Assembly: GCF_000230835.1 (NCBI RefSeq) | Contig: NZ_CM001240.1 | Location: 1,434,501 to 1,498,500, forward strand | Direction of reading: 5' to 3' | Length of the DNA stretch: 64,000 nucleotides | Origin: Clostridium sp. DL-VIII | GTDB taxonomy: Bacteria > Bacillota > Clostridia > Clostridiales > Clostridiaceae | Shown: positions 42,914-53,027 of the stretch, in pieces | How positions within the stretch are numbered: the stretch's first letter is position 1 | Layout of the letters: every line of letters starts with the position of its first letter | The notes under the pieces: generated by a model | Database searches by the model: none | What the model was told of the DNA's origin: nothing | The model's input: only the letters and a program-made list of their open reading frames with translations | Translations under genes and position numbers: made by a program

Positions 42914-43987
42914 GTGGCATACATTAGTAGAGGAAAAAAAGGTGAAATTAATAGAAGAATAAGAATGAAATCAAATACTAGTATTGGAGTAATAGTATTA
43001 ATACTAATTATAAGTTTATTATTCATAAGGCTTGGCAATATTTTGAAAAATAGCAAGGAAAGAGGAGCATTTGCTTATGTACAGATGTTAAATTTAGGAG
43101 CGCCAATAGTAGAATCTCAGATTTATGATGAAGGGACTTACTCGGAGAATAAGCTTTCATTAAGTAATGTATGCTTACAGGTTTTGGGAATTAATAATTT
43201 GAGCTACAAAGGGATAATTCAAAATGAAGTCAGTTATTTCACTGATGTGGATAGTGATAGTGTTAGTAAACCAGATTCTACATTTAGTTTATTTCAAATA
43301 AATGATGATAGTATTTTAAAGGTACCAGTTAATAATACTGATAGTACAAATTCAAAGATTTATGATCCGAGCTTAAAAAAAGAGCTGAATGAATCAAAAC
43401 CAGAAGTATTAATATATCATAGCCATACAACTGAAAATTACAATGCCTCACAGCCTGAAAGTTTAGATGAAGATACCAATGTAGTAGGGGTTGGGGATGT
43501 TCTTGCGGATGAACTTGAAAAGAATTATGGGATATCGGTAATTCATGATAAAACAAATCATTGCATTTCATATAATGATAGTTACACAAGATCTGGTGAA
43601 ACTGTAGATAAATACCTAAAGCAATATGGGGATTTTAAAATGCTTATAGATCTTCATAGAGATTCTGTAGAGGATAAATCTGCAACAACCACAGAAGTAG
43701 ATGGAATGAGCGCATCTAAGATAATGTTTGTAGATGCAGAAAATAGTACAAGATATGCAAAAAATAAAGAGCTTACAGAGAAAGTGTTTAATAAAACAGC
43801 AGAATTATTTCCGACACTGCCAATAAAAATATTAACATATCATAGAGGGAAAAATGCATTTAATCAAGATAAGAGTGATGGATGTTTACTTTTTGAAATA
43901 GGTTCTCATACTAATACACCAGAGGAATCAAAGGTTACAGCACAGTGTATGGCCAGAGTAATTGCAGAAATTTTAAATAAAAAATAA
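42914..43987 (+). CDS. spoIIP: Stage II sporulation protein P (peptidoglycan amidase/endopeptidase)
   Basis: SpoIIP cleaves septal peptidoglycan during engulfment with SpoIID and SpoIIM. The roughly 357-residue protein has an N-terminal membrane anchor (residues about 22-44) and a variable linker. Its catalytic domain starts at KPEVLIYHSHTTENY (about 163), followed by VGDVLADELEKNYGI, FKMLIDLHRDS and GCLLFEIGSHTNTPEE; the histidines and glutamate in these fit the zinc site. I take the GTG at 42914, 6 bases after GGGGGG. The farther upstream TTG has no ribosome site. Confidence 0.94.
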   Translation: MAYISRGKKGEINRRIRMKSNTSIGVIVLILIISLLFIRLGNILKNSKERGAFAYVQMLNLGAPIVESQIYDEGTYSENKLSLSNVCLQVLGINNLSYKGIIQNEVSYFTDVDSDSVSKPDSTFSLFQINDDSILKVPVNNTDSTNSKIYDPSLKKELNESKPEVLIYHSHTTENYNASQPESLDEDTNVVGVGDVLADELEKNYGISVIHDKTNHCISYNDSYTRSGETVDKYLKQYGDFKMLIDLHRDSVEDKSATTTEVDGMSASKIMFVDAENSTRYAKNKELTEKVFNKTAELFPTLPIKILTYHRGKNAFNQDKSDGCLLFEIGSHTNTPEESKVTAQCMARVIAEILNKK

Positions 43988-44118
43988 AACTTGCGTAAAA
44001 TGTAGAATTATTATTGCAATATATATACTTAAAATTTGCTAGTTGACTTCTACCTTAGGTATGGATATATACTATGTATTAAATAATTAGACTAATATTA
44101 ACACTAGGAGGAAAAAGG

Positions 44119-44541
44119 ATGAATATAAAATTTAAATATAATTGTTCAAATGTCAATTGGAATGATGTAGCTAATATATTAAAAAAGGTTGGAATGACAC
44201 ATTTTGAAGGAGAAGTGCATAAGAAAGCTTTTGAAAATAGTCATACTACTGTATTTGCTTTTGATGGGGATAAGTTAATTGGTTTTGGACGTGCAATTTC
44301 GGATGGAGTTTATCAATCAGCAATTTACGATGTTGCAGTATTGGCAGAATATCAAGGGAAAAAGATAGGTTCAGCAATTATTGATCACATATTAAGATTT
44401 ACTCCTAATTGCAATTTTATTTTATATGCTTCACCGGGAAAAGAAACTTTTTATGAAAAACAAAGCTTTAGAAAAATGAAAACAGGAATGGCGATATTTA
44501 TTAATCCAGAGAAAATGAAGACGAGAGGGTTTATTGAATAG
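44119..44541 (+). CDS. GNAT-family N-acetyltransferase
   Basis: A compact 140-residue GNAT protein. AIYDVAVLAEYQGKKIGSAIIDHIL (residues about 74-98) holds the central strand and the QGKKIG acetyl-CoA loop, and FYEKQSFRKMKTGMAIF is the terminal strand. The substrate is unknown. AGGAGG lies 8 bases before the ATG. It lies between spoIIP and lepA, a position not usually holding a GNAT gene, so it is likely an acquired single gene. Confidence 0.85.
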   Translation: MNIKFKYNCSNVNWNDVANILKKVGMTHFEGEVHKKAFENSHTTVFAFDGDKLIGFGRAISDGVYQSAIYDVAVLAEYQGKKIGSAIIDHILRFTPNCNFILYASPGKETFYEKQSFRKMKTGMAIFINPEKMKTRGFIE

Positions 44542-44650
44542 AATGATATAAATTAATAGTATTGAATAATAAACTTTAAAAATGGAGATAATTTAAATAA
44601 AATTTTTATACGATGAAGTATTAAAAAATATTATTTAAAGGGTGTTTTTA

Positions 44651-44968
44651 TTGAAGAAGATTTTTAGTAGAAAAGTGCTGCCGGTATTTTTTATTTTAGT
44701 GTTAGTTTTTATTGGAATAATTAAGATAGATTTGATTAATACTAAGGCATTATCTCCGCTTGGAAATACAAATGAAAATTATAAACTTGTAAGTGATGAA
44801 TTTGGAGAGGATTTTTCTAATTTTATTAAAGATAATTCGTTTTTAAAGATTTATGAGGAAGATGGGAAGGATATTTTGGTAAGATTAGGAAACAGTGATT
44901 TTAAAATTAAAGAAGAATCTCCTTATATAAAAAAAATACAAGAGATGTTTAAAAATATAAAACTATAA
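44651..44968 (+). CDS. Unknown membrane-anchored protein (105 aa)
   Basis: I do not recognise this protein. A TTG start 6 bases after AAAGGGTG gives 105 residues with one membrane segment at about 8-30 (VLPVFFILVLVFIGIIKI) and an extracytoplasmic acidic and lysine-rich tail. No cysteine or catalytic motif is present. Its place near spoIIP and before lepA could suggest a spore or envelope role, but that is guesswork. It ends before the hairpin at 44988. Confidence 0.55.
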   Translation: MKKIFSRKVLPVFFILVLVFIGIIKIDLINTKALSPLGNTNENYKLVSDEFGEDFSNFIKDNSFLKIYEEDGKDILVRLGNSDFKIKEESPYIKKIQEMFKNIKL

Positions 44969-44987
44969 ATGAGTAAATTATAAATCT

Positions 44988-45091
44988 AAGGCTATTTTAA
45001 TTTAAATCTAAGCTTAAGGCACATGAAAATAGGCTGGCAAATGGACTTGTTATTTATTTGATTGTACCTAAAGTTTTAATAGCCTTTTTTT
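44988..45091 (+). terminator. Terminator hairpin whose loop carries a family 2 repeat
   Basis: AAGGCTATT (44988-44996) and AATAGCCTT (45078-45086) pair and are followed by a T run. The 80-base loop contains a complete family 2 element (45014-45073). Confidence 0.7.
45014..45073. repeat. Inverted-repeat element, family 2 copy D
   Basis: TTAAGGCACATGAAAATA at the left and TTATTTGATTGTACCTAAAG at the right match the family ends. It is nested within the terminator at 44988-45091. Confidence 0.65.
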
Positions 45092-45130
45092 ATGTATGTA
45101 TGTTATAATTTAGCTGATTTAATTATAACG

Positions 45131-45166
45131 GGGGTGAAAGGACTGTTTTAAAGAGAAAAGACAGTC
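45131..45166 (+). promoter_or_regulatory. lepA ribosome site separated from the ATG by a hairpin
   Basis: The only strong ribosome site, GGGGTGAAAGG, lies 26 bases before the ATG at 45167. The gap is almost exactly a stem-loop: GACTGTTTT against AAGACAGTC with an 8-base loop. Folding would bring the site next to the start codon. Confidence 0.5.
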
Positions 45167-46978
45167 ATGCATATGAAAAGTGAAAGACAAAAACATATCA
45201 GGAATTTTTCAATAGTAGCACATATTGATCATGGTAAGTCAACCCTTGCGGATAGATTACTTGAAACTACAGGAACCTTAACTAAAAGGGAAATGGAAGA
45301 GCAAGTTCTAGATAATATGGAGATAGAAAAAGAAAGAGGAATTACAATAAAGTCTCAAGCAGCGAGACTTGTATATAGAAGAGATAACGGTGAAGAATAT
45401 ATTCTTAATTTAATTGATACTCCGGGACATGTAGATTTCAATTATGAAGTTTCAAGAAGTCTTGCAGCTTGTGAAGGTGCAATATTGGTTGTTGATGCGA
45501 CTCAAGGTATTCAGGCTCAGACTTTAGCTAATTGTTATTTAGCTTTGGATAATGATTTAGAGATTGCACCAGTAATAAATAAGATTGATTTGCCTTCTGC
45601 AAGACCAGATGAGGTTAGGAAGGAAATTGAAGATGTAATAGGTATAGATGCAGAGGAAGCACCTGCTATATCGGCTAAAACCGGACTTAATATAGGAGAT
45701 GTTTTAGAGAGCATTGTTAAAAATATACCTAGTCCAGATGGAGATGAAGAAGCTCCTTTAAAAGCACTTATTTTCGACTCATATTATGACAGCTACAAGG
45801 GTGTTGTATGTATAACAAGAGTTTTTGATGGAAGCGTGAAGGTTGGAAGCAAAATTAAGTTAATGGCAACTAATAAAGTTTATGAAGTTACTGAAGTTGG
45901 AGTATTTACTCCGGGAGTTCTTCCAATTGGCAGCTTAAGTGCTGGGGATGTTGGATATGTAACAGCATCAATTAAAAATGTCAGGGATGCGAGAGTTGGA
46001 GATACGATTACAGAAGCTGACAGACAAACAGACAAAGCACTTCCTGGGTATAAACCTGCTATACCAATGGTTTATTCAGGAATATATCCGGTTGATGGAG
46101 CAAAATATGATGAACTTAAAGAAGCATTAGAAAAATTACAGATAAATGATGCAGCTTTAAGTTTTGAACCAGAAACATCTATAGCACTTGGCTTTGGATT
46201 TAGATGCGGATTCTTAGGATTATTACATATGGAAATAATTCAAGAAAGAGTTGAAAGAGAATTTAACTTAGACATAATTACTACTGCACCATCAGTTATA
46301 TATAAAGTAATAAAAACAGACGGAACCATTCTTGAAATAACAAATCCAACAAATCTTCCACCTGCAACAGAAGTAGATTATATGGAAGAGCCAGTAGTTA
46401 AGGCATCTATAATAACGCCTAAAGATTATGTAGGGGCAGTTATGGAATTATGCCAGGATAGAAGAGGAACATATATTGATATGCAATACATAGAAGAAAC
46501 TAGGGCAGTTGTAAACTATGATATTCCTTTAAATGAAATAATATATGATTTCTTTGATACCTTAAAATCAAGAACAAGAGGCTATGCTTCTTTGGATTAT
46601 GAATTCAAAGGATATACTCAGACTAAGTTAGTTAAGCTAGATATATTATTAAATGGAGATATAGTTGATGCATTATCAATGATAGTTCCCGAAGAAAGAG
46701 CTTACCATAAAGGAAGAGGAATTGCAGAAAAATTAAAAGAAATTATTCCAAGACAGTTATTTGAAATTCCAATTCAAGCTGCGGTCGGATCTAAAATCAT
46801 TGCGAGAGAAACCGTAAAAGCAATGAGAAAAGATGTATTAGCTAAATGTTATGGTGGAGATATTTCAAGAAAGAAGAAGCTGCTTGAAAAGCAAAAAGAA
46901 GGAAAGAAGAGAATGAGGCAGGTTGGTTCTGTTGAAGTTCCACAAGAAGCATTTATGGCTGTTTTAAAGGTAGACTAG
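45167..46978 (+). CDS. lepA: Elongation factor 4 (LepA), back-translocating GTPase
   Basis: LepA is a ribosome-dependent GTPase that affects elongation and 30S biogenesis. The 603-residue protein has G1 [10 protein letters not shown]3 DTPGH, G4 NKIDLPSA and the EF4-specific C-terminal domain. Markers include [35 protein letters not shown] and the final [33 protein letters not shown]. ATGs lie at 45167 and 45173. The unusual structured ribosome site is listed separately. hemW and the heat-shock genes follow downstream, the typical clostridial order. Confidence 0.97.
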   Translation: MHMKSERQKHIRNFSIVAHIDHGKSTLADRLLETTGTLTKREMEEQVLDNMEIEKERGITIKSQAARLVYRRDNGEEYILNLIDTPGHVDFNYEVSRSLAACEGAILVVDATQGIQAQTLANCYLALDNDLEIAPVINKIDLPSARPDEVRKEIEDVIGIDAEEAPAISAKTGLNIGDVLESIVKNIPSPDGDEEAPLKALIFDSYYDSYKGVVCITRVFDGSVKVGSKIKLMATNKVYEVTEVGVFTPGVLPIGSLSAGDVGYVTASIKNVRDARVGDTITEADRQTDKALPGYKPAIPMVYSGIYPVDGAKYDELKEALEKLQINDAALSFEPETSIALGFGFRCGFLGLLHMEIIQERVEREFNLDIITTAPSVIYKVIKTDGTILEITNPTNLPPATEVDYMEEPVVKASIITPKDYVGAVMELCQDRRGTYIDMQYIEETRAVVNYDIPLNEIIYDFFDTLKSRTRGYASLDYEFKGYTQTKLVKLDILLNGDIVDALSMIVPEERAYHKGRGIAEKLKEIIPRQLFEIPIQAAVGSKIIARETVKAMRKDVLAKCYGGDISRKKKLLEKQKEGKKRMRQVGSVEVPQEAFMAVLKVD

Positions 46979-47177
46979 ATTATAGATAGATATAAAAGCT
47001 TAATTTACAAGTTACAAGTAAGAAGTAAATCTTATGATTTATTTCTATATACTAGGCATAAGACAATATAGATTCCTAAAATTATTATAAATAAAAGATA
47101 TTATTTTCAAGGAATTATTTGTATAATAGTAGATAGTAGTATGCAAATAATTATTGGTAGAAAGATGGAGGGGTTAT

Positions 47178-47618
47178 ATGTTTTTGAATGAACTTAGTAA
47201 GAATGAAGGAATTGTATTTATGCAATTAGTTAAGAATCTTGCGAATATAGATAATACCTTTGCTAAAGAAGAAAAAAATCTTTATTATGATTATTTAAAG
47301 GAATTAAATATAGAGGAAAACGAAGTAGCTGATGATGATTTAAACTCAATATGCAGAGTTTTAGAAGATTCTTCTGAAAGAACAAAGAATATAATTTATT
47401 TTGAATTGATAGGTCTTGCACTTATTGACGGAGAGTATGATGAAAAAGAAGTTACTTTCTTAGAAGAAGTAGGAGATAAATTAAGCATAAAACGTAATAA
47501 AAGAATAGCTTTTGCCAATTACTTCTACAATTTTATTGATGTATATGGTTTTTCAGTTGTTGATGCAGATAGTAAAATAGCTTTATTAAAGGAACAAGCA
47601 GAAAAATTATTAGTTTAG
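47178..47618 (+). CDS. TerB-like helical protein
   Basis: A 146-residue all-helical acidic protein with two repeated segments, LVKNLANIDNTFAKEEKNLYYDYL (about 16-39) and LIGLALIDGEYDEKEVTFLEEV (about 79-100). Each resembles the TerB/DjlA helical module, with acidic DNTF or DGEYD loops that can bind metal. The family is linked to tellurite and stress response but has no firm biochemical role. The ATG at 47178 follows GGAGGGG. It lies alone between lepA and hemW, with a terminator behind it. Confidence 0.6.
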   Translation: MFLNELSKNEGIVFMQLVKNLANIDNTFAKEEKNLYYDYLKELNIEENEVADDDLNSICRVLEDSSERTKNIIYFELIGLALIDGEYDEKEVTFLEEVGDKLSIKRNKRIAFANYFYNFIDVYGFSVVDADSKIALLKEQAEKLLV

Positions 47619-47649
47619 TAAGTTAAAATAAAATTACTTAAAATAAATA

Positions 47650-47703
47650 TTGAGCAAAGAAAGGAAATGTACAGCATAAGTTCCTCTCTTTGCTCAATTG
47701 TTT
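47650..47703 (+). terminator. Terminator upstream of hemW
   Basis: TTGAGCAAAGA..GGAA pairs with TTCC..TCTTTGCTCAA, followed by TTGTTTT. Confidence 0.8.
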
Positions 47704-47741
47704 TAGTGTACAGATAAATAGGGAATTGGAGGAGATTTTAA

Positions 47742-48866
47742 TTGAAAGATATTTCATTATATATACATATACCATTTTGTAAGCAGAAATGCCTTTATTG
47801 TGATTTTCCATCGTATTCAGGAAAAGAAAAATTAATGGATAAATATATTGATGCACTAAATAAGGAAATACTGCAAAAAGCAGAGGCTTATTCTATAAAC
47901 AGCATATTTATTGGTGGAGGCACGCCATCTCATCTTAATGATTCCAATCTGAAAAGTCTGCTAGATACTTTAAATAAGCTTAATTTGAAGACAGATATAG
48001 AATTTACAATAGAATGCAATCCTGGAACAGTAAATAGAAGTAAACTTAGTATTATGAAAGACGGTAAGGTAAATAGAATAAGCTTTGGATTACAATCTGC
48101 AAAAGATTCTATTCTAAGGGAAATTGGAAGAATACATAATTATAAAGAATTTAAAAGCAATTATTTATTAGCCAGAGAGATTGGATTTGATAATATTAAT
48201 GTTGATTTAATGTTTGGCTTACCGAATCAGAGTAGTGAGGATTTTAAAGAGACCTTAGAAGAAATTGTGAAGTTGAATCCAGAGCATATATCGGCATATA
48301 GCTTGATAATAGAAGAAGGAACTTATTTCTACGATTTATATGATAAGGATAAGCTGAAACTCCCCGATGAAGAGCAGGAAAGAGAGATGTATTTATCAGC
48401 AAAGGAAATTCTAGGTCAATATAGTTACCATCAATATGAGATATCTAATTATGCAAAGAAAGGAAAGGAATGTTTTCATAATAAGGTCTATTGGAAGTGC
48501 AATGAATACTTAGGATTAGGTGTGTCTGCTAGCTCTTTCATAAACGAAAATAGAATCAAAAATATAGATGATATTGAAGAATATATAAAAAGAATAAATG
48601 AAGCTGAAGATGTTACGCAGGAAGTTCATGTAAACACTATAAAAGATGATATGGAAGAATTCGTATTTATGGGACTTAGAATGATTGAAGGCATAAAAAC
48701 AAGTGAATTTGCCAAAAGATTTAATAAAGATATATATGAAGTCTATGGAGATGTAATTGAAAAAAATATAAAAAAAGGATTATTAATTTCAAGTTCGGGG
48801 AAACTGTATCTGAGCTCGAAAGGAATAGAATTATCCAATTATGTGATGAGCGATTTCATTTTATGA
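47742..48866 (+). CDS. hemW: HemW-type radical SAM protein (heme chaperone family)
   Basis: This family was long annotated as oxygen-independent coproporphyrinogen oxidase but is now regarded as a heme-binding chaperone. The 374-residue protein has the cluster motif CKQKCLYC within YIHIPFCKQKCLYCDF (residues about 6-21). It also has GGGTPSHL, ECNPGTV, RISFGLQS and NVDLMFGLPNQ, plus the C-terminal HemN_C domain (FVFMGLRMIEGI). Translation starts at a TTG 8 bases after GGAGGAG. Its position just before hrcA is usual in Firmicutes. Confidence 0.93.
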   Translation: MKDISLYIHIPFCKQKCLYCDFPSYSGKEKLMDKYIDALNKEILQKAEAYSINSIFIGGGTPSHLNDSNLKSLLDTLNKLNLKTDIEFTIECNPGTVNRSKLSIMKDGKVNRISFGLQSAKDSILREIGRIHNYKEFKSNYLLAREIGFDNINVDLMFGLPNQSSEDFKETLEEIVKLNPEHISAYSLIIEEGTYFYDLYDKDKLKLPDEEQEREMYLSAKEILGQYSYHQYEISNYAKKGKECFHNKVYWKCNEYLGLGVSASSFINENRIKNIDDIEEYIKRINEAEDVTQEVHVNTIKDDMEEFVFMGLRMIEGIKTSEFAKRFNKDIYEVYGDVIEKNIKKGLLISSSGKLYLSSKGIELSNYVMSDFIL

Positions 48867-49012
48867 TGTGATATTTAAATAAATCTTTTATTATGAAATA
48901 GATTGCAAAAAGATTACTGGAGAAAACTAAAGAAAATAGCAGTAATAAAGAGATAAATTTATAAAATCGAAAAAATAATAACTAAATAAAGTTATAATAA
49001 AAATAAATAGAA

Positions 49013-49041
49013 TTGACAAAAAACATCATAAATAATATATT
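49013..49041 (+). promoter_or_regulatory. Sigma-A promoter of the hrcA-grpE-dnaK-dnaJ cluster
   Basis: TTGACA and TATATT are separated by exactly 17 bases. The start point falls just before the CIRCE element. Confidence 0.9.
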
Positions 49042-49054
49042 AAAAACATAGTCA

Positions 49055-49081
49055 TTAGCACTCGAGCTTAATGAGTGCTAA
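49055..49081. promoter_or_regulatory. CIRCE element (HrcA operator)
   Basis: TTAGCACTC-N9-GAGTGCTAA with no mismatch, immediately after the promoter and 18 bases before the hrcA ATG. HrcA bound here represses the cluster until heat shock draws off GroE. Confidence 0.98.
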
Positions 49082-49099
49082 CAAAAAGAGGGTGAGGTT

Positions 49100-50131
49100 A
49101 TGAGTATTGATGAAAGAAAGATAAGGATACTTCAAGCTATTATCAATGACTATATTCGCAGCGGAGATCCTGTTGGATCTAGAACTATTGCGAAGAACTA
49201 TAATTTGGGCATTGGATCTGCAACTATTAGGAATGAAATGGCTGATCTTGAAGACATGGGATACTTAGAACAACCTCATGCTTCTGCAGGAAGAATTCCT
49301 TCTAGCAAAGGATACAGATTATATGTTGATCAGCTTATGGAGAGTCAAAGATTGACAGTTGAAGAAGACTTGAAGATTAAACAATATATAATTGATACTG
49401 CAATGCTTGAAGTAGATAAAATAGTTAAGCAGACTAGCGCTTTATTATCTGAGCTTACTAAGTTAACTTGTATAATAGAAGCTCCATCGGTTAAGAAGAG
49501 TTTTATTAAATCTATTCAGCTTATTAAGGTTGATGAACACAATTTAGTATCAGTTTTTTTAACAGACACAGGGCTTATTAAAAATCATATAATGAAGCTC
49601 AATAGCAAGGTTCCAGAAGTAGAAACTTTAAATCAAATAAACAAAGTTATCAATAATAGATTGGTGAATCTTTCTATACAGGAAATTAATCTAGAAGTAA
49701 TTAATAATCTGAAGAAAGATTTAGGACAATATGAAGAAATATTTAATGCAATTTTACCACTATTATATGAAACATTAAATTCAGCAGATACTACAGAAGT
49801 GTTTATGGAAGGAACAACCAATATATTCAATTATCCAGAGTACAATGATATTGATAAGGCAAAAGAGATGCTGTCGCTTCTTAATGATAAAGAAGCTTTA
49901 ATAGATTTATTTGATCCACAGGATAATATAACAGTCAGCATAGGCGATGAAAATTATAAGCTGCAGGCTAAGGATTGCAGTATAATATCAGCCGAATATT
50001 CTTTCAGAGATAGGCCTATTGGAAAAATTGGATTAATTGGGCCTAGAAGAATCAATTATTCAAAAGTAATAGCAATCATGTCTGAAGTTATAAAGGAGCT
50101 TAATAATATATTAAGCAATGATAAAATATAA
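49100..50131 (+). CDS. hrcA: Heat-shock repressor HrcA
   Basis: HrcA represses class I heat-shock genes through CIRCE. The 343-residue protein has the N-terminal winged helix ([64 protein letters not shown], residues 1-72). The GAF-like and dimerisation part ends in [25 protein letters not shown]. It is first in its own regulated operon, so it is autoregulated. GAGGGTGAGG precedes the ATG. Confidence 0.97.
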   Translation: MSIDERKIRILQAIINDYIRSGDPVGSRTIAKNYNLGIGSATIRNEMADLEDMGYLEQPHASAGRIPSSKGYRLYVDQLMESQRLTVEEDLKIKQYIIDTAMLEVDKIVKQTSALLSELTKLTCIIEAPSVKKSFIKSIQLIKVDEHNLVSVFLTDTGLIKNHIMKLNSKVPEVETLNQINKVINNRLVNLSIQEINLEVINNLKKDLGQYEEIFNAILPLLYETLNSADTTEVFMEGTTNIFNYPEYNDIDKAKEMLSLLNDKEALIDLFDPQDNITVSIGDENYKLQAKDCSIISAEYSFRDRPIGKIGLIGPRRINYSKVIAIMSEVIKELNNILSNDKI

Positions 50132-50167
50132 GTCCTAGATTAAAGAGAAGAGGTGTTACTTAGATAT

Positions 50168-50755
50168 ATGGCAGAAAATAATGTTAAAGATGAAGAACTA
50201 AAGAATGAAGAAATTAAAGAGGAAGAAGTAACTGAAGCTACAGCTAATGATGCAGTAGAAAATCAGGAAACTAGCGAGGCTGTAGATGAAACTTGCAAAG
50301 ATGCAGGAAATAATTTAGAAGAGGAAAATAAAAAATTGCAGGAAGAATTAGATAATACAAAAGACAGATTATTAAGATTAACAGCTGAATATGACAATTA
50401 TAGAAAGAGAACTTCTAAAGAAAAAGAAGGAATATATAGTGATGCATATGTTGATGTATTAAAAGAAATTATTCCTGTTCTTGATAATTTAGAAAGAGCT
50501 ATTGCAGCAGATGGAAGTATAGAAGATTTAAAAAAAGGAATTGAAATGACTATTAAAGGCTGCAAGGATGCATTTGCAAAACTTGGAGTTGAAGAAATAG
50601 ATGCTTCAGGAGAATTTGATCCTAACCTTCATAATGCAGTAATGCATGTAGAAGATGAGAACTTAGGCAAAAATGTTGTAGCTGAAGTTTTCCAAAAGGG
50701 ATATAAAAAAGATGACAAAATAATAAGACATACAATGGTTAAAGTAGCTAACTAA
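50168..50755 (+). CDS. grpE: Nucleotide exchange factor GrpE
   Basis: GrpE exchanges ADP for ATP on DnaK. The 195-residue protein has an acidic disordered start (residues 1-55) and a long coiled coil (about 55-100: LEEENKKLQEELDNTKDRLLRLTAEYDNYRKRT). The C-terminal beta wing has NLHNAVMHVEDENLG and VFQKGYKKDDKIIRHTMVKVAN. The ATG at 50168 follows GAAGAGGTG. It stands 36 bases after hrcA and 82 before dnaK, all in one transcript. Confidence 0.96.
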   Translation: MAENNVKDEELKNEEIKEEEVTEATANDAVENQETSEAVDETCKDAGNNLEEENKKLQEELDNTKDRLLRLTAEYDNYRKRTSKEKEGIYSDAYVDVLKEIIPVLDNLERAIAADGSIEDLKKGIEMTIKGCKDAFAKLGVEEIDASGEFDPNLHNAVMHVEDENLGKNVVAEVFQKGYKKDDKIIRHTMVKVAN

Positions 50756-50837
50756 AAAAGTAAAATTACTTATTAAAATATTTAATTGAAAAATTCAAAT
50801 TAAAATAAACTAATAGAGTTTTAGGAGGAATAATATC

Positions 50838-52676
50838 ATGGGAAAAATTATAGGAATTGATTTAGGAACTACAAATTCATGTGTAGCCGTTATGGAAGGT
50901 GGAGAACCAACTGTTATAGCAAATTCAGAAGGAGCTAGAACTACTCCTTCAGTAGTATCATTCCAAGCAAATGGAGAAAGATTAGTTGGTCAAGTTGCAA
51001 AAAGACAAGCGATTACAAATCCAGATAAGACAGTTATCTCAATAAAGAGACACATGGGAACAAGTTACAAAGTTGATATAGATGGAAAACAATATTCACC
51101 ACAAGAAATTTCTGCTATGGTACTTCAAAAGATCAAAGCTGATGCTGAAAGCTATTTAGGTGAAACTGTAACACAAGCAGTTATAACTGTACCAGCTTAC
51201 TTTAACGATAGCCAAAGACAAGCAACTAAAGATGCAGGAAAAATTGCTGGTCTTGAAGTATTAAGAATAATCAACGAACCAACAGCAGCATCACTTGCTT
51301 ATGGTTTAGATAAAATGGATTCAGCACACAAGATTTTAGTTTATGATTTAGGTGGTGGTACTTTCGATGTATCTATCTTAGATCTTGGAGATGGAGTATT
51401 TGAAGTATTATCAACTAACGGAGATACTAAACTTGGTGGAGATGACTTTGATGAAAAAGTAATGCACTATATTGCTGATGATTTCAAAGCTTCAAATGGA
51501 ATTGATTTAATGCAAGATAAGATGGCAGTTCAAAGATTAAAAGAAGCTGCTGAAAAAGCAAAGATCGAATTATCTTCATCAATGCAAACAAACATTAATT
51601 TACCATTTATCACAGCAGATGCAACAGGTCCAAAACACATAGACTTAACATTAACTAGAGCAAAATTCAATGAAATAACTCATGACTTAGTTGAAAGAAG
51701 TATTGAGCCAATGAAAAAAGCATTAGCTGATGCAAAACTTTCATTAAGTGATATTGATAAGATAATTTTAGTAGGTGGATCAACAAGAATTCCAGCAGTA
51801 GTAGAAGCTGTTAAGAACTTTACAGGAAAAGAACCATCTAAAGGAGTTAACCCAGATGAATGTGTTGCAGTTGGTGCAGCTATTCAAGCAGGTGTACTTA
51901 CTGGAGAAGTTAAGGATGTAGTATTACTTGATGTTACACCATTAACACTTGGAATTGAAACAGCAGGTGGAATAGCTACTCCATTAATTGAAAGAAATAC
52001 AACTATTCCAACAAAGAAGAGTCAAGTATTCTCAACTGCTGCTGATAATCAAACATCAGTTGAAATCAACGTAGTACAAGGTGAAAGACAAATGGCTATG
52101 GATAATAAGTCACTTGGAAGATTCACATTATCAGGAATAGCTCCAGCTCCAAGAGGAATTCCTCAAATCGAAGTTACATTTGATATAGATGCTAATGGTA
52201 TTGTTAAAGTATCAGCTTTAGATAAAGGAACTGGAAAAGAAGCTAACATCACAATTACAGCTTCAACTAACTTAAGTGATGATGAAGTAGATAAGGCTGT
52301 AAAAGAAGCTGAAAAGTTTGCAGAAGAAGATAAAAAGAGAAAAGAAAAGATTGAAGCTGTAAACAACGCAGATCAAACAATTTATCAAATAGAAAAGACA
52401 TTAAATGAAGTAGGAGATAAAGCTACAGAAGATGAAAAAGCTACTGTAAAAGCTAAGATTGAAGATCTTAAGAAAGTTAAAGATGGCGATGATGTAGAAG
52501 CAATTAAAGCAGCAATTGAAGCTGTAAATCAATCATTCTATCCAATAGCTACAAAGATGTATCAACAAGCTGGAGCAGAAGCAGGTGCTGACCAAGATGC
52601 AGCAGGTGGAGCACAAAGTGCACCACATGATGATAATGTAGTAGATGCTGATTTCAAGGTTGATGAAGATAAATAA
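50838..52676 (+). CDS. dnaK: Chaperone DnaK (Hsp70)
   Basis: The 612-residue ATP-dependent chaperone shows all three Hsp70 signatures: [14 protein letters not shown] (5-18), [14 protein letters not shown] and [12 protein letters not shown]. The substrate domain starts near [16 protein letters not shown] (about 365), and the lid ends in a GA-rich tail with the conserved [12 protein letters not shown] end. As in other Gram-positive DnaKs, the segment of about 24 residues found in the E. coli nucleotide domain is absent. A strong TTAGGAGG site is present, and codon choice is more biased than in the neighbours, fitting high expression. Confidence 0.98.
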   Translation: MGKIIGIDLGTTNSCVAVMEGGEPTVIANSEGARTTPSVVSFQANGERLVGQVAKRQAITNPDKTVISIKRHMGTSYKVDIDGKQYSPQEISAMVLQKIKADAESYLGETVTQAVITVPAYFNDSQRQATKDAGKIAGLEVLRIINEPTAASLAYGLDKMDSAHKILVYDLGGGTFDVSILDLGDGVFEVLSTNGDTKLGGDDFDEKVMHYIADDFKASNGIDLMQDKMAVQRLKEAAEKAKIELSSSMQTNINLPFITADATGPKHIDLTLTRAKFNEITHDLVERSIEPMKKALADAKLSLSDIDKIILVGGSTRIPAVVEAVKNFTGKEPSKGVNPDECVAVGAAIQAGVLTGEVKDVVLLDVTPLTLGIETAGGIATPLIERNTTIPTKKSQVFSTAADNQTSVEINVVQGERQMAMDNKSLGRFTLSGIAPAPRGIPQIEVTFDIDANGIVKVSALDKGTGKEANITITASTNLSDDEVDKAVKEAEKFAEEDKKRKEKIEAVNNADQTIYQIEKTLNEVGDKATEDEKATVKAKIEDLKKVKDGDDVEAIKAAIEAVNQSFYPIATKMYQQAGAEAGADQDAAGGAQSAPHDDNVVDADFKVDEDK

Positions 52677-52748
52677 TATAGTTTAGTTGTAATAAAACTT
52701 AATTATTAATATAAGTGAGAATCAAAATCTTGTATTTTGCAATTCGAA

Positions 52749-52780
52749 CTTACCCAGCGAACGCATGTGAGTCGGGTTTC
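52749..52780. repeat. 32-base dispersed segment, inverted relative to 12605-12636
   Basis: CTTACCCAGCGAACGCATGT and the following 12 bases match the reverse complement of 12605-12636 at 29 of 32 positions. The other copy is inside the family 1 element at 12472, so this is probably a fragment of a larger repeat. Confidence 0.6.
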
Positions 52781-52790
52781 ATTAGAGATA

Positions 52791-52818
52791 GGGGAAGGCA
52801 ATTTCGTCTTCCCTTTTC
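52791..52818 (+). terminator. Hairpin with T tract between dnaK and dnaJ
   Basis: GGGAAG and CTTCCC pair around GCAATTTCGT, followed by TTTTC. It may lower dnaJ expression relative to dnaK. Downstream, at 52950-53000, CAGTTCGC and GCGAACTG form a second hairpin. The 351-base gap holds no convincing gene. Confidence 0.6.
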
Positions 52819-53027
52819 TAAAGTATGCAGAGAAAATAATAAAAGTTGCACATTTTACTATTGTAAATTGTATATTTATAATTGGAGAAGTTATTATTTA
52901 TACATTTATGATCTGGATTGTGTGGAGTTTAAATTTAAATTATGCATTGTACATTGCATGCAGTTCGCTGTAAATCGTGAATTGCGAACTGTACACTGAT
53001 AAAGTACTAGGTGGTGAATATAAACAA

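Noticed and set aside
52715..52999. Two overlapping small ORFs between dnaK and dnaJ
   Set aside because: They run through a hairpin and a dispersed repeat fragment, have no ribosome site and no coding-like composition.
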